A DNA stretch of 64,000 nt from Oceanobacillus profundus (lineage in GTDB: Bacteria > Bacillota > Bacilli > Bacillales > Amphibacillaceae): contig NZ_QWEH01000010.1 in NCBI RefSeq assembly GCF_003515705.1, positions 62,001-126,000 of the forward strand. The letters run 5' to 3'. The notes below the pieces were generated by a model. The model made no database searches. It saw only the letters and a program-made list of their open reading frames with translations, and was not told where the DNA came from. The position numbers were made by a program, and so were the translations under genes. Shown piece after piece: positions 17,397 to 26,494 of the stretch (positions are counted from its first letter, which is position 1; each line of letters opens with the position of its first letter).

Positions 17397-18059
17397 ATGA
17401 ATGCGATCATAGAGATTTTCCCACAGCTTGCAAGAGGACTTCATGTAACAATCACCGTCCTTCTTGCTTCAGCTATTCTAGCATATTTAATGGCTTTTAT
17501 TGCTGGGTTATGCCGTCTTTCCGGGAACATCATCATCCGCAAATTCACAGGATTTTATGTGGAAGTTTTTCGAGGTACTTCCTTAATTGTTCAGTTATTC
17601 TGGCTTTACTACGCCATCCCAATGCTATTTGGCATTCAGCTAGGTTCCAACTGGTGGACGGGTGTAATTGCAATTGGATTAAATTACGGTGCGTATCTTT
17701 CGGAGGTTGTTCGTGGATCGATTCTTTCTGTTGCACAAGGTCAATCTGAAGCAGCAACAGCTCTAAACATGTCACGCTTTCAACGCATGCGGCTTGTTAT
17801 TTTCCCGCAAGCAGTCCGGATGATGCTTCCTGAATTCGGTAACTATACCATTCAAATGCTAAAAGGAACTTCATTAGTTTCCTTAATTGGGATGACGGAC
17901 ATTTTATATTACGGCGACATTCTCCGAAGCTCGAACTTGTCGCAAGCACCAATTGTTTACTTATTAGTTCTTGTATTCTACTTTATTCTTGCGCTTCCAC
18001 TTATTTGGCTGACAAGAAAAGGTGAACATATCTCTAAGAAAGGAGTTGCTAACGGATGA
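17397..18059 (+). CDS. ehuC: Ectoine/hydroxyectoine ABC transporter permease EhuC
   Basis: A 220-residue HisM-type permease with several membrane helices and the EAA loop QSEAATALNMSRFQRMRL. The ATG at 17397 has AAGGAGTG upstream; the longer frame overlaps the repeat element and is unlikely. Its stop overlaps the ehuD start by 4 nt (ATGA). It pairs with EhuD as a heterodimeric membrane channel for the EhuB-bound solute. Confidence 0.85.
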   Translation: MNAIIEIFPQLARGLHVTITVLLASAILAYLMAFIAGLCRLSGNIIIRKFTGFYVEVFRGTSLIVQLFWLYYAIPMLFGIQLGSNWWTGVIAIGLNYGAYLSEVVRGSILSVAQGQSEAATALNMSRFQRMRLVIFPQAVRMMLPEFGNYTIQMLKGTSLVSLIGMTDILYYGDILRSSNLSQAPIVYLLVLVFYFILALPLIWLTRKGEHISKKGVANG

Positions 18060-18748
18060 ATAATAACTGGAGCTGGGAAACATTTATGGACGCCCTCCCC
18101 TTTGTATTGCAAGGGCTATGGATTACAGTCAGCTTAACGATTACGTGTTATTTATTCGCACTCCTACTCGGTTTTGTATGGACATTTCTCAGAAAAGTGC
18201 CGAATAAATTTTTCAATTGGGTGGTTACTTGGGTCATGGAATTTATTCGTTCTACTCCCCCACTCGTTCAGCTATTCTTCCTTTTCTATGCATGGCCAAT
18301 GATTCCAGGGATTGGCGTCACATTAAGTCCTTTTACAAGTGCTGTACTTGGTCTTGGCATACATTTCAGTACATACATCGGAGAAATCTATCGTTCCGGT
18401 ATTGAAAGTATCGATAAGGGGCAATGGGAGGCATCCAAAGCGTTGAACTTTTCTACCATTGATAAGTGGAGGAAAATCATTTTACCGCAGGCGATACCAC
18501 CAACAATTCCAATGCTCGGTAACTATTTCATTATTATGTTTAAAGAGGTTCCACTTGCTTCCACAATAACAGTTGCTGGTATAATGTTAATGGCAAATAG
18601 TTATGGCGCTCAAAACTGGTCGTATCTAGAACCACTAACTATTGTTGGAATTATATTTTTAGTACTGAGCTATCCATCTGCGGTACTGATTAAGAAATTA
18701 GAAGTTAAAATGAATGCACGTTTTGATAAAAATGCAGCGATTAAATAG
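18056..18748 (+). CDS. ehuD: Ectoine/hydroxyectoine ABC transporter permease EhuD
   Basis: A 230-residue permease of the same family, with EAA loop QWEASKALNFSTIDKWRKI and segments FIRSTPPLVQLFFLFYAWP and GIHFSTYIGEIYRSG. AAAGGAG lies upstream of the ATG, within the end of ehuC. Two non-identical permeases followed by the ATPase is the ehu gene order (B-C-D-A). Confidence 0.85.
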   Translation: MNNNWSWETFMDALPFVLQGLWITVSLTITCYLFALLLGFVWTFLRKVPNKFFNWVVTWVMEFIRSTPPLVQLFFLFYAWPMIPGIGVTLSPFTSAVLGLGIHFSTYIGEIYRSGIESIDKGQWEASKALNFSTIDKWRKIILPQAIPPTIPMLGNYFIIMFKEVPLASTITVAGIMLMANSYGAQNWSYLEPLTIVGIIFLVLSYPSAVLIKKLEVKMNARFDKNAAIK

Positions 18749-18775
18749 TATGTACAGAAGAGGAGTAATGACTTT

Positions 18776-19546
18776 ATGACTGAACCTATCGTGAGATTCC
18801 AGGATGTGCATAAATCCTTTGGTGATTTTGACGTTTTAAAAGGGATTAATTTAGATATAAAGCCAGCTGAAAAAGTAGCTGTTATCGGGCCAAGTGGGTC
18901 TGGAAAAACAACAATCATACGCATGCTGATGACATTGGAGGAGCCATCCTCTGGTGATATTATTGTGGATGGTAAAAATCTGTGGAAGATGAAAAAGAAA
19001 GAGAAGATGGTAAAAGCGAATGAAAAGCATTTAAGAGAAGTTCGTGGAGATATCGGAATGGTATTCCAGCATTTCAACCTTTTCCCGCATATGACAATCT
19101 TAGAGAACTGCATGACAGCTCCGATTCATGTAAAAAAGGAAAATAAAGAAGAGGTTCGCGATCGCTCTGTTAAAATGCTTGAACGTGTGGGGCTTGGGGA
19201 CAAATTGGATAGCTATCCAAATCAGCTTTCCGGCGGGCAAAAACAGCGTGTCGCTATGGCCCGTGCACTTGTCATGCGGCCGAAGATTATGTTATTTGAT
19301 GAAGTAACATCAGCACTTGACCCAGAGCTGGTCGGCGAAGTGCTTGAGGTTATACGTGATCTTGCGAAACATGAGGATATGGCAATGGTGCTTGTTACAC
19401 ACGAAATGGACTTTGCTCTTGATATCGCAGATAAAGTGCTGTTTCTTGATGAAGGTGTTATTGCAGAGCAAGGAACGGCAAGCGAGGTTATCGAGCATTC
19501 TGAGAATGAAAGATTGCAAGGATTCTTGCGCCGGTTTAGAGGATAG
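18776..19546 (+). CDS. ehuA: Ectoine/hydroxyectoine ABC transporter ATP-binding protein EhuA
   Basis: A 256-residue ATPase: Walker A GPSGSGKTT, Q-loop in VFQHFNLFPHM, signature LSGGQKQR, Walker B IMLFDEVTSALDPE and the switch histidine in LVTHEMDF. The unusual DEV (rather than DEP) after Walker B is tolerated in this subgroup. A lysine/glutamate-rich insertion (WKMKKKEKMVKANEKHLREV) lies before the Q-loop, as in HisP-like proteins. It is the last gene of the operon and is followed by a terminator. Confidence 0.88.
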   Translation: MTEPIVRFQDVHKSFGDFDVLKGINLDIKPAEKVAVIGPSGSGKTTIIRMLMTLEEPSSGDIIVDGKNLWKMKKKEKMVKANEKHLREVRGDIGMVFQHFNLFPHMTILENCMTAPIHVKKENKEEVRDRSVKMLERVGLGDKLDSYPNQLSGGQKQRVAMARALVMRPKIMLFDEVTSALDPELVGEVLEVIRDLAKHEDMAMVLVTHEMDFALDIADKVLFLDEGVIAEQGTASEVIEHSENERLQGFLRRFRG

Positions 19547-19548
19547 AT

Positions 19549-19588
19549 TAAAGGTATTACTCCGTTCGGTTGGGGTAATACCTTTTAA
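19549..19588 (+). terminator. ehu operon terminator
   Basis: AAAGGTATTAC (19550-19560) pairs with GTAATACCTTT (19575-19585); a short T run closes it. Confidence 0.75.
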
Positions 19589-19639
19589 ATTTGATTTGGA
19601 TATTGTGAGTGTGTGGAGCGGCTGTTTTTTTGAGGTTGG

Positions 19640-19866
19640 TGTCATAGCTGTACGGGTAGGTGTTTTAATTTGGGTTTTGGTGTCATAGTTGTGCAGGTAG
19701 GTGTTTTAATTTGGGTTTTGGTGTCATATTTGTGCAGGTAGGTGCTTTAATTTGGGTTTTAGTGTCATAGCTGTGCAGGTAGGTGCTTTAATTTGGGTTT
19801 TAGTGTCATAGCTGTGCAGGTAGGTGTTTTATTTCGGGTTTTGGTGTCATAGCTGTTCGGGCAGAG
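19640..19866. repeat. 41-bp tandem repeat array (five full copies plus a partial)
   Basis: The word TGTCAT recurs at 19640, 19681, 19722, 19763, 19804 and 19845, an exact 41-bp period. Each unit also carries GGTAGGTG(T/C)TTTA 15-20 nt in, followed by TTGGGTTTT. The copies differ at only a few positions. No spacers of unrelated sequence exist, so this is a minisatellite, not CRISPR. It lies between the ehu terminator and the murB terminator. Confidence 0.95.
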
Positions 19867-19887
19867 AGATTGTTCAAGACATAAGAA

Positions 19888-19916
19888 AAGCTGCAACCAC
19901 CCGATGATTACAGCTT
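19888..19916 (-). terminator. murB terminator
   Basis: On the minus strand AAGCTG...CAGCTT is followed by TTCTTAT; short stem with a 17-nt loop. Confidence 0.6.
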
Positions 19917-19920
19917 AGCT

Positions 19921-20838
19921 TTATTCTACTGGATCCTCACCAATTATTCTTACTTCCCGTTCTAGATTGACTTTAAATTTCTCTTTTACGGTTTTCTGTA
20001 CATAATGGATCAGTTCAATATATTCTTTTGCTGTTGCATTCTCTTTATTAACAATGAAGCCCGCATGCTTGAGCGAGACTTGCGCACCGCCAATTTGCTT
20101 TCCTTGAAGGTCACTGTCTTGGATTAATTTTCCAGCAAAATGGCCTGGCGGACGTTTAAATACACTTCCACAGGATGGGTATTCTAATGGTTGCTTTGAC
20201 TCACGTTTGTATGTTAAATCATCCATTACTTCCTTAATCGCTTTTGGATCACCGGCTTTTAAAGTAAAGGTTGCTTCCAAAACGATGTACCCATGTTCCG
20301 GTATATTACTTGTACGGTAATCTAAATCCAATTGCTCTGCAGTTAATGTGAGAAGCTCTCCTTCTCGGTTAACGACCAACGTACTTGTCAGTACATCCTT
20401 GATTTCACCGCCATACGCTCCGGCATTCATATATAATGCACCACCAACAGATCCAGGTATACCACACGCAAATTCCAAGCCAGTTAGCTCTTCTTTTAAT
20501 GCCTCTCGTGAAACATCAATAATTCGCGCACCGCTTTGAGCGATCATCCTGTTGCTATCTGTTTTTATCGCAGAAAGTTTTTGCAGATTCATGACGATGC
20601 CACGAATCCCACCATCTTTCACAATTAGATTGGAGCCATTTCCAAGCATCGTAAAAGCTATATTTTCTTGATTTGCTAACTTAATAATCTGCTGTACTTG
20701 TTCATATGTTTCCGGCGTTACATAAAAATCTGCCTGCCCACCTAAACGGGTATACGTATGATTTTTCAAGTGTTCGTTCACCATCACATTACGCTCAGAT
20801 GTTAATGCTATTAGTTTTTCGTACAGATGATGATTCAT
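19921..20838 (-). CDS. murB: UDP-N-acetylenolpyruvoylglucosamine reductase
   Basis: A 305-residue FAD enzyme reducing UDP-GlcNAc-enolpyruvate to UDP-MurNAc in peptidoglycan precursor synthesis. FAD-binding signatures are [48 protein letters not shown] and [13 protein letters not shown] (the catalytic serine lies in SCGSVFKRP). The ATG at 20838 has TAGGAGTGG upstream; an ATG five codons earlier sits directly on AAAGGA. It stands alone rather than in a division/cell-wall cluster, so a second murB elsewhere would not be surprising. Confidence 0.95.
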   Translation of the reverse strand: MNHHLYEKLIALTSERNVMVNEHLKNHTYTRLGGQADFYVTPETYEQVQQIIKLANQENIAFTMLGNGSNLIVKDGGIRGIVMNLQKLSAIKTDSNRMIAQSGARIIDVSREALKEELTGLEFACGIPGSVGGALYMNAGAYGGEIKDVLTSTLVVNREGELLTLTAEQLDLDYRTSNIPEHGYIVLEATFTLKAGDPKAIKEVMDDLTYKRESKQPLEYPSCGSVFKRPPGHFAGKLIQDSDLQGKQIGGAQVSLKHAGFIVNKENATAKEYIELIHYVQKTVKEKFKVNLEREVRIIGEDPVE

Positions 20839-20982
20839 TGCCACTCCTATCATTCCTTTAACAAGTTATCATTTTTTCGGGAAGGCTATTTAGAAAAAAT
20901 TACATTCACCAAGCCTCCCATAGTGAATGCTATTACGTGGACGCAGATAGAAAGTTATTATTGTTCACTATCTGCTTAAAAA

Positions 20983-21006
20983 ATCACCAAATAAATAAAT
21001 GGTGAC
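20983..21006 (-). terminator. Terminator of the DUF454/DUF915 pair
   Basis: On the minus strand TCACCA...TGGTGA is followed by TTTTTTAA. A second hairpin, GCAGATAG (20943-20950) with CTATCTGC (20968-20975), lies just beyond. Confidence 0.7.
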
Positions 21007-21036
21007 TTTTCACAAACAATCTTTATCCATTGTAAG

Positions 21037-21855
21037 TTATTGTCCTTCATCTTGCCACAAAAATGAATAAATCATTTTATCTACTTCTATACTCTCGTGT
21101 AATGCACTATGGCCCAGTGTATGATCTTCAATTATAATTTCCTGTAATTGGTCACTTGGTACAGTCATTCGTAAAGCCTGCACACTTTCTGGGAGTGCAA
21201 CAGCATCACCAGTACTCCCAATATTCAGTGCCTGAACACCTTCAGGAAATGAACTTTCTCGCAGCAGTTGAAATGCCAGCGAATCCGGCTTTAGATCCTC
21301 AGCTGCAGCATCTTTATGAATTTGGAAATATGCTTCACTATAAATGCCGTCAAACGGACTCCCAATGGAAACAAGCTTATTCACTTCTGGATAACCATTA
21401 CCTGCATATTCCATTGTATATTTAAGCGCAAGTATTCCACCCATTGAGTGTCCTACAATATTTACAGAATCAACTTTGTATTTTTCCTTCATTTGCAATA
21501 GAACTGCTGATATCCACTCAGCACTATCAGCGAAACTTGCCCGATTATCTTCTAAAATAATTTGAATAAACGTAGGAGCATACCTTCCTTTGTTTAAATT
21601 GTAATCACGGATTCGTCCTTCTTTAGTAACGTAATAGATAAACCCTTTATTCCCCCAGCCGTATTCATGCTCGAAACGATCAAGCATATAGCCGAAGGAA
21701 TTCTTCGTACCTTTATAACCATGAATAAACACGGTTGGATCACCAGTATAATGCTCAGACTTCGCCTTATTAGGCATCGAAATATACGTGATATACCCGA
21801 CAATTAATACCAATACCATTGTTATTTTTACCTTATGTTTTTTAATAAAATACAT
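21037..21855 (-). CDS. Secreted or membrane-anchored alpha/beta hydrolase, DUF915-like
   Basis: A 272-residue protein with an N-terminal membrane helix (VKITMVLVLIVGYITYI), then an alpha/beta hydrolase domain. The oxyanion region VFIHGYKGT and nucleophile elbow VNIVGHSMGG are clear; a late Asp (STGDAVA) and His (DHTLGHSALHE) complete a plausible Ser-Asp-His triad. The family is common in Firmicutes with no firm substrate. The ATG at 21855 shares a base with the upstream stop (TAATG), so it is translationally coupled to the DUF454 gene. Confidence 0.82.
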   Translation of the reverse strand: MYFIKKHKVKITMVLVLIVGYITYISMPNKAKSEHYTGDPTVFIHGYKGTKNSFGYMLDRFEHEYGWGNKGFIYYVTKEGRIRDYNLNKGRYAPTFIQIILEDNRASFADSAEWISAVLLQMKEKYKVDSVNIVGHSMGGILALKYTMEYAGNGYPEVNKLVSIGSPFDGIYSEAYFQIHKDAAAEDLKPDSLAFQLLRESSFPEGVQALNIGSTGDAVALPESVQALRMTVPSDQLQEIIIEDHTLGHSALHESIEVDKMIYSFLWQDEGQ

Positions 21856-22244
21856 TACCTCACCTGCATACTTTTCCTTAGTGTTTTCTGTTTCAGAATA
21901 AACCATGTAAAATAAGAACCAATTAGGAATAACAGAATTTTTACCATTACTAAAGGAATCACAAACGCAATCGTATACAGCATCGAAACCCATAATAGAC
22001 TAACGCTAACAATCTTAGCTTTTAATGGTATCCCTTTTCCCTCACGATAATTCAATATATAAGAGCCGACATATTTATTCGTGATTAACCATTGATATAA
22101 TTTATCAGAGCTCCGAACATAACAAGCAGCTGAAAGCAAAAGAAATGGTGTTGTCGGCAATAATGGCAGCATTATCCCCAATACACCAAGCACTAATGAA
22201 ATAGTGCCTGCAATTATTAAAAACATTTTTTTAATAGATTTCAT
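21855..22244 (-). CDS. DUF454 (YbaN-like) inner-membrane protein
   Basis: A 129-residue protein with about three to four membrane helices. The N-terminal signature GTISLVLGVLGIMLPLLPTT and PFLLLSAACYVRSSDKLY is characteristic of the YbaN/DUF454 family, whose role is unknown. The ATG at 22244 follows GGTGG. It is the first gene of a two-gene unit with the hydrolase. Confidence 0.85.
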   Translation of the reverse strand: MKSIKKMFLIIAGTISLVLGVLGIMLPLLPTTPFLLLSAACYVRSSDKLYQWLITNKYVGSYILNYREGKGIPLKAKIVSVSLLWVSMLYTIAFVIPLVMVKILLFLIGSYFTWFILKQKTLRKSMQVR

Positions 22245-22344
22245 AAACAACCACCAGCTACATATGTTAATTGAACACCATTATTATACCATCTCACACC
22301 CCTACAATCGCCTCAACACGTAAAAATTCATAGAAATTTCTTAT

Positions 22345-23145
22345 CTATTTAATGAGGCTTGCAACCGGATGAAATACTGGCTTTCCATCTTCAAATGTCG
22401 CAATGTGTTTAAAGCCGATAGTGTCTAGCAACTCAAACGCGTCCTTAAATTGATATGCTAATGTTGTTTCCACATGAGAGTCCGATCCAACCGTAATGAT
22501 TTCTCCCCCACATTCCTTATATAATTTTAAAATATCAGTGCTTGGCATCCCACTTTCTAAACCATAGCGATAGCCTGACGTATTTAATTCAATTCCTTTC
22601 CCAGCTGGAATAATTTCTTTAAAAATGACTTCTAAAATCTCGTGGAAATGATTCGTACTCTTTTCTTCCGTATATCGTTTAACAAGATCAATATGACCAA
22701 GAATACTAAAGCTTTTAAATTTGCTAATGCATGCAAGTAATTCTTCATAATACATTTGAAATGCTTCATCAACTGTTTTTCTCTTAAAGAATTCTCCGGA
22801 ATGAAGGTCCATCCCAGCAGTTGCATGCATGGAGCAAATAACAAAATCAAACACTTCATCTTGCATTAATCTTTCATATCGCGCTAACAAGTGCGGTTGC
22901 ACACCAATTTCTACACCTTTTTTAATGCGAATCTGCTTGCTGTATTTTTGCTGCAGATGTTTTATTTTCTTATCGTACTGTTTCAAGTCAAACTCAAATA
23001 TCCAATCCTTATCTGGGTAATCATAATCAATATGTTCGGTAAAACAAATTTCTTCAAGGCCGATACTGATCGCTTTTTCAATCGTAGTTTCCATCGGCGT
23101 CTTACAATCTGCTGAAAAATCACTATGAATGTGGTAATCAAACAT
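22345..23145 (-). CDS. hisK: Histidinol-phosphatase, PHP type
   Basis: A 266-residue PHP-domain phosphatase that dephosphorylates L-histidinol phosphate in histidine synthesis. Metal-binding motifs are visible: DYHIHSDFSADC at the start, TEHIDYDYP, KGVEIGVQ, CSMHAT, GHIDLVKRY and SDSHVE near the end. AGGAGATG precedes the ATG. It is divergent from the his operon, which lacks a HisB-type phosphatase domain, so it supplies the missing step. Confidence 0.92.
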   Translation of the reverse strand: MFDYHIHSDFSADCKTPMETTIEKAISIGLEEICFTEHIDYDYPDKDWIFEFDLKQYDKKIKHLQQKYSKQIRIKKGVEIGVQPHLLARYERLMQDEVFDFVICSMHATAGMDLHSGEFFKRKTVDEAFQMYYEELLACISKFKSFSILGHIDLVKRYTEEKSTNHFHEILEVIFKEIIPAGKGIELNTSGYRYGLESGMPSTDILKLYKECGGEIITVGSDSHVETTLAYQFKDAFELLDTIGFKHIATFEDGKPVFHPVASLIK

Positions 23146-23235
23146 TTTATCATCTCCTGTTTTTCGTCAGTTCCAGTGCTGAAGCTTTAGCGGACTCCCC
23201 ATTTGCTAACCAGATGCTTCTGCTTTTATTTGGTG

Positions 23236-23264
23236 TTGACTTTTATGAATATACTAATTATAAT
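23236..23264 (+). promoter_or_regulatory. his operon promoter
   Basis: TTGACT (23236-23241) and TATAAT (23259-23264) with a 17-nt spacer. Just downstream, an imperfect dyad CTTTACTTAGTTAAAG (~23274-23289) could be an operator. No T-box or histidine-rich leader peptide is visible. Confidence 0.8.
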
Positions 23265-23324
23265 ACTATATAACTTTACTTAGTTAAAGCGATAAAGTAT
23301 TAAAGTTAAAAAGGAGTTTTATAG

Positions 23325-24575
23325 ATGCAACGATACACGCTGAACGGCCGAAATAAGCATGTAGAAGATTTTCAAGTAAGAGATAATCTTATTGCAACAT
23401 TGAAAAATCGCTTTACTACCTATGGCTATAAACAAGTACGGACGAAAGCCTTTGAAAACTATGAGATGTATTCGAACATTACTGGTACGGTAAAAAAAGA
23501 TGACATGATTAAAGTCATTGATACGACAGGGAAAATCCTCGTCTTACGTCCAGATGTTACCATTCCAATTACCCGGATGATGGCAGCAGTAAACCAAGCA
23601 AATAATACCTTCTGGCAACGGCTTTTCTATGTAATGGATGTATTTCGTCAATCACAGGAGATGCCAAATCAAAAAGAAAGCACACAAGCAGGCGTTGAAT
23701 TTTTCGGGGAGAATACACCTGAGGAAGACGCAGAAATTATCATGCTAGCCATCCATACATTAAAAGATTTAGGCTTTAAAAATTTCAAAATTGAAATTGG
23801 GCATGCGGGATTCTTTAAGGAGCTTATCCAACAAGCCGAACTCTCTGAACAAGACTTAGGGCAACTTCAGGCTCTAATTCAATCAAAAAATATAGCGGAT
23901 ATGGAATTATTCCTTGAAGGAATGGCGATTGAAGAAGAATTAAAGAAAGCAATCCAATCGATTCCTCTTCTATACGGGGATCCGCTTCAAGTTATTCAGC
24001 AAGCAGAAAAGATTATTCGCAGCGCCCATATGCAGCATGTTTTGCAAAATTTAATTGACGTATTTGCATTAATTAAGGACTACGGTGTTGAGGATTATGT
24101 CGCTATTAATCTCGGATTAATTAATAATATGAATTACTATACCGGCATCATCTTTCAAGGATTTGTCGACCGAATTGGTCAGCCTGTATTAATGGGTGGG
24201 AGATATGATCATTTAGGAAAACAACTAGACAGCGTAATGCCTGCGATCGGTTTCGCATTTGAAGTAGATTTACTTATTCAAGCAATTTTAGAGCAAAGAT
24301 TGGCAAAAGCTCCTAAAGCTCTAGTAGATACAGTCATTTATTATACAAAAGAAAAACAGCGAGAAGCTTTAACAGCTGCATTTGAACTAAGAAATAAGGG
24401 ATATCAGGTTTTAAGTTTTCGGAATGATCCAAGTAATAGAAATCCCATTTCTTCTAATTCGATAATCCGCTTCGAAAAAGAACAAAACCTTTTTTCCAAC
24501 GAACAAATCAAACAGACATTTTCAAAAGCAGATGAACTCGTTACGCTGCTTCAGGCTCACAAGGAGGGCTTCTAA
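23325..24575 (+). CDS. hisZ: ATP phosphoribosyltransferase regulatory subunit
   Basis: A 416-residue class II HisRS-like protein without aminoacylation function. It contains LRPDVTIPITRMMA, YVMDVFRQSQ, QAGVEFFGE and MGGRYDHLG, typical of HisZ. HisZ combines with the short form of HisG to make the active, histidine-inhibited first enzyme of the pathway, and the following hisG is indeed the short form. AAAAAGGAG precedes the ATG. Confidence 0.95.
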   Translation: MQRYTLNGRNKHVEDFQVRDNLIATLKNRFTTYGYKQVRTKAFENYEMYSNITGTVKKDDMIKVIDTTGKILVLRPDVTIPITRMMAAVNQANNTFWQRLFYVMDVFRQSQEMPNQKESTQAGVEFFGENTPEEDAEIIMLAIHTLKDLGFKNFKIEIGHAGFFKELIQQAELSEQDLGQLQALIQSKNIADMELFLEGMAIEEELKKAIQSIPLLYGDPLQVIQQAEKIIRSAHMQHVLQNLIDVFALIKDYGVEDYVAINLGLINNMNYYTGIIFQGFVDRIGQPVLMGGRYDHLGKQLDSVMPAIGFAFEVDLLIQAILEQRLAKAPKALVDTVIYYTKEKQREALTAAFELRNKGYQVLSFRNDPSNRNPISSNSIIRFEKEQNLFSNEQIKQTFSKADELVTLLQAHKEGF

Positions 24576-25205
24576 TTGCAACCTATAACATTGGCACTTG
24601 CTAAAGGACGTCCAGCTAAAAGCACGATTGCCCTATTGGAAAAGACGGACGTACAATTTAATGATTTTCACGAGGATAGTAGAAAGCTTGTTTTTTATAA
24701 CAGTGACAGATCGATTAAACTTCTTTTCGTTAAAGCAATTGACGTCCCGACCTACGTCGAAAAAGGGGCTGCTGATATTGGAATTGTCGGCAAAGATAAT
24801 ATCCTTGAATCCAAAGCAGATGTTTATGAACTACTGGATTTAAAAATTGGGAAATGTAAATTTGCAGTCGCAGGAAAAAAGAATTATACCCCTGAAAAAG
24901 GACAGCTGCTGACAATTGCAACAAAATATCCAGCCATTGCACAGAAACATTTCGATAAAAAGGGCGAAGCAATTGAAATTGTTAAGCTAAACGGATCTGT
25001 TGAATTGGCTCCACTAATCGGGCTTGCCGATTTGATTGTTGATATTGTAGAAACTGGAAACACATTAAAAGAAAACGGACTAACCGTTCTTGAGAATATT
25101 GAACCTATTAGTACGAGATTAATTGTTAATAAAGCGAGCTTTGCAACAAAATCAACCGAAGTACAGCAATTTATCTCCCAGTTAAAGTCAGCATTGGAGG
25201 GGTAG
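24576..25205 (+). CDS. hisG: ATP phosphoribosyltransferase, short form
   Basis: A 209-residue catalytic subunit joining ATP and PRPP, the committed step of histidine synthesis. TLALAKGRPAKSTI, YVEKGAADIGIVGKD and the PRPP-binding DLIVDIVETGNTLKENGL are visible. The C-terminal regulatory domain of long HisG is absent, matching the HisZ-dependent type. The start is a TTG directly after the hisZ stop, behind AAGGAGGGC. Confidence 0.96.
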   Translation: MQPITLALAKGRPAKSTIALLEKTDVQFNDFHEDSRKLVFYNSDRSIKLLFVKAIDVPTYVEKGAADIGIVGKDNILESKADVYELLDLKIGKCKFAVAGKKNYTPEKGQLLTIATKYPAIAQKHFDKKGEAIEIVKLNGSVELAPLIGLADLIVDIVETGNTLKENGLTVLENIEPISTRLIVNKASFATKSTEVQQFISQLKSALEG

Positions 25206-25207
25206 CA

Positions 25208-26494
25208 ATGAACATACAAACAAAAGAGGAATTTTTACAGGTTTATAAAGCTAGTACTTCAGATCAGCTGAAGGAACAAGAGCTTGACCAAGATGTGCTA
25301 GAAATTATTAGCGGGGTTCGAAAAGATGGAGATGAAGCATTATATCGATACACGAATAAATTTGACCATGTAGTATTAGATTCCCTCATCGTATCTGAGG
25401 AGGAATTACTGGAGGCAAAAAAACAAGTAGATGCTGGATTTCTTGATGCTTTAAAGCAAGCCAAGGAAAATATTGAAGCATTTCATAAAGAACAAAAGGA
25501 ACAATCCTGGTTTGTGAATAAAGCACCTGGTATCTTACTCGGCCAAAAGGTAACCCCGATTGAAAAAGTTGGTGTGTATGTTCCAGGGGGAAAAGCAGCC
25601 TATCCTTCCACGGTGTTAATGGATGTCATCCCCGCCAAAATTGCTGGTGTAGAGAAAATCGTACTTACAACACCTCCACAAGCGAATGGAAAGATTAATC
25701 CTCACGTACTTGTTGCTGCACAGCTTGTTGGAGTTGACACGATTTATAAGGTTGGTGGGGCACAAGCTATTGCTGCATTGGCCTATGGGACAGAAACAAT
25801 TGAAAAGGTCGCCAAAATCGTTGGTCCCGGAAATGCCTTTGTGGCAAGAGCAAAAAAATGGGTTTATGGGGATGTAGCGATTGATATGATTGCAGGACCT
25901 AGTGAAATCTGTATTGTTGCAGATCAGACTGCCCCACCGAGCTTTGTTGCAGCCGATTTACTTTCACAAGCAGAGCACGATGAATTGGCAAGCTCCATTT
26001 GCATTACAACGAGTGAAGCATTGGCCGAACAAATTCTAGCAGAGGTTGAAAAGCAAACAAACGTACTTGAACGAAGCGAAATAATTACACAATCACTAAA
26101 GCAAAATGGAAAAATAATCGTCACAGCGAATCTAAAAGAAGCTTTTTCTGTTGTAAATGAAATTGCACCAGAGCATTTACAGCTAATGATTGAAAAACCA
26201 TATGATAGTCTTTCTAATATTAAAAACGCTGGCGCGATCTTTCTCGGAAATTATTCACCAGAACCATTAGGAGATTATTTTGCAGGTCCAAATCATACCC
26301 TGCCAACGAATGGGACGGCAAAATTCGCCTCCCCACTTGGTGTATATGATTTCATGAAAAAATCGAGCATTATTAGTTATTCCGAAGAGGCACTGCTGCA
26401 AGCTACTGATTCAATTATCAAAATCGCTACAGTGGAGGGGCTCACTGCCCATGCCAATTCCATTCAGATTAGAAAGGATGACCCGAATGCGTAA
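25208..26494 (+). CDS. hisD: Histidinol dehydrogenase
   Basis: A 428-residue zinc enzyme that oxidises L-histidinol to L-histidine in two NAD-dependent steps. Signature blocks include GVYVPGGKAAYPSTVLM, KVGGAQAIAALAYGTE, DMIAGPSEICIVAD, LLSQAEHDELASS, IAPEHLQL and FAGPNHTLPT. GGAGGGG precedes the ATG, two bases after hisG. The stop lies inside hisB. Confidence 0.97.
   Translation: MNIQTKEEFLQVYKASTSDQLKEQELDQDVLEIISGVRKDGDEALYRYTNKFDHVVLDSLIVSEEELLEAKKQVDAGFLDALKQAKENIEAFHKEQKEQSWFVNKAPGILLGQKVTPIEKVGVYVPGGKAAYPSTVLMDVIPAKIAGVEKIVLTTPPQANGKINPHVLVAAQLVGVDTIYKVGGAQAIAALAYGTETIEKVAKIVGPGNAFVARAKKWVYGDVAIDMIAGPSEICIVADQTAPPSFVAADLLSQAEHDELASSICITTSEALAEQILAEVEKQTNVLERSEIITQSLKQNGKIIVTANLKEAFSVVNEIAPEHLQLMIEKPYDSLSNIKNAGAIFLGNYSPEPLGDYFAGPNHTLPTNGTAKFASPLGVYDFMKKSSIISYSEEALLQATDSIIKIATVEGLTAHANSIQIRKDDPNA

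Noticed and set aside
19640-19866. CRISPR array
   Set aside because: The 41-bp units are contiguous with no unrelated spacers and no cas genes are present.
23146-23324. T-box or his leader peptide before hisZ
   Set aside because: No T-box core sequence, no run of His codons and no terminator; only a promoter and a possible operator dyad are visible.
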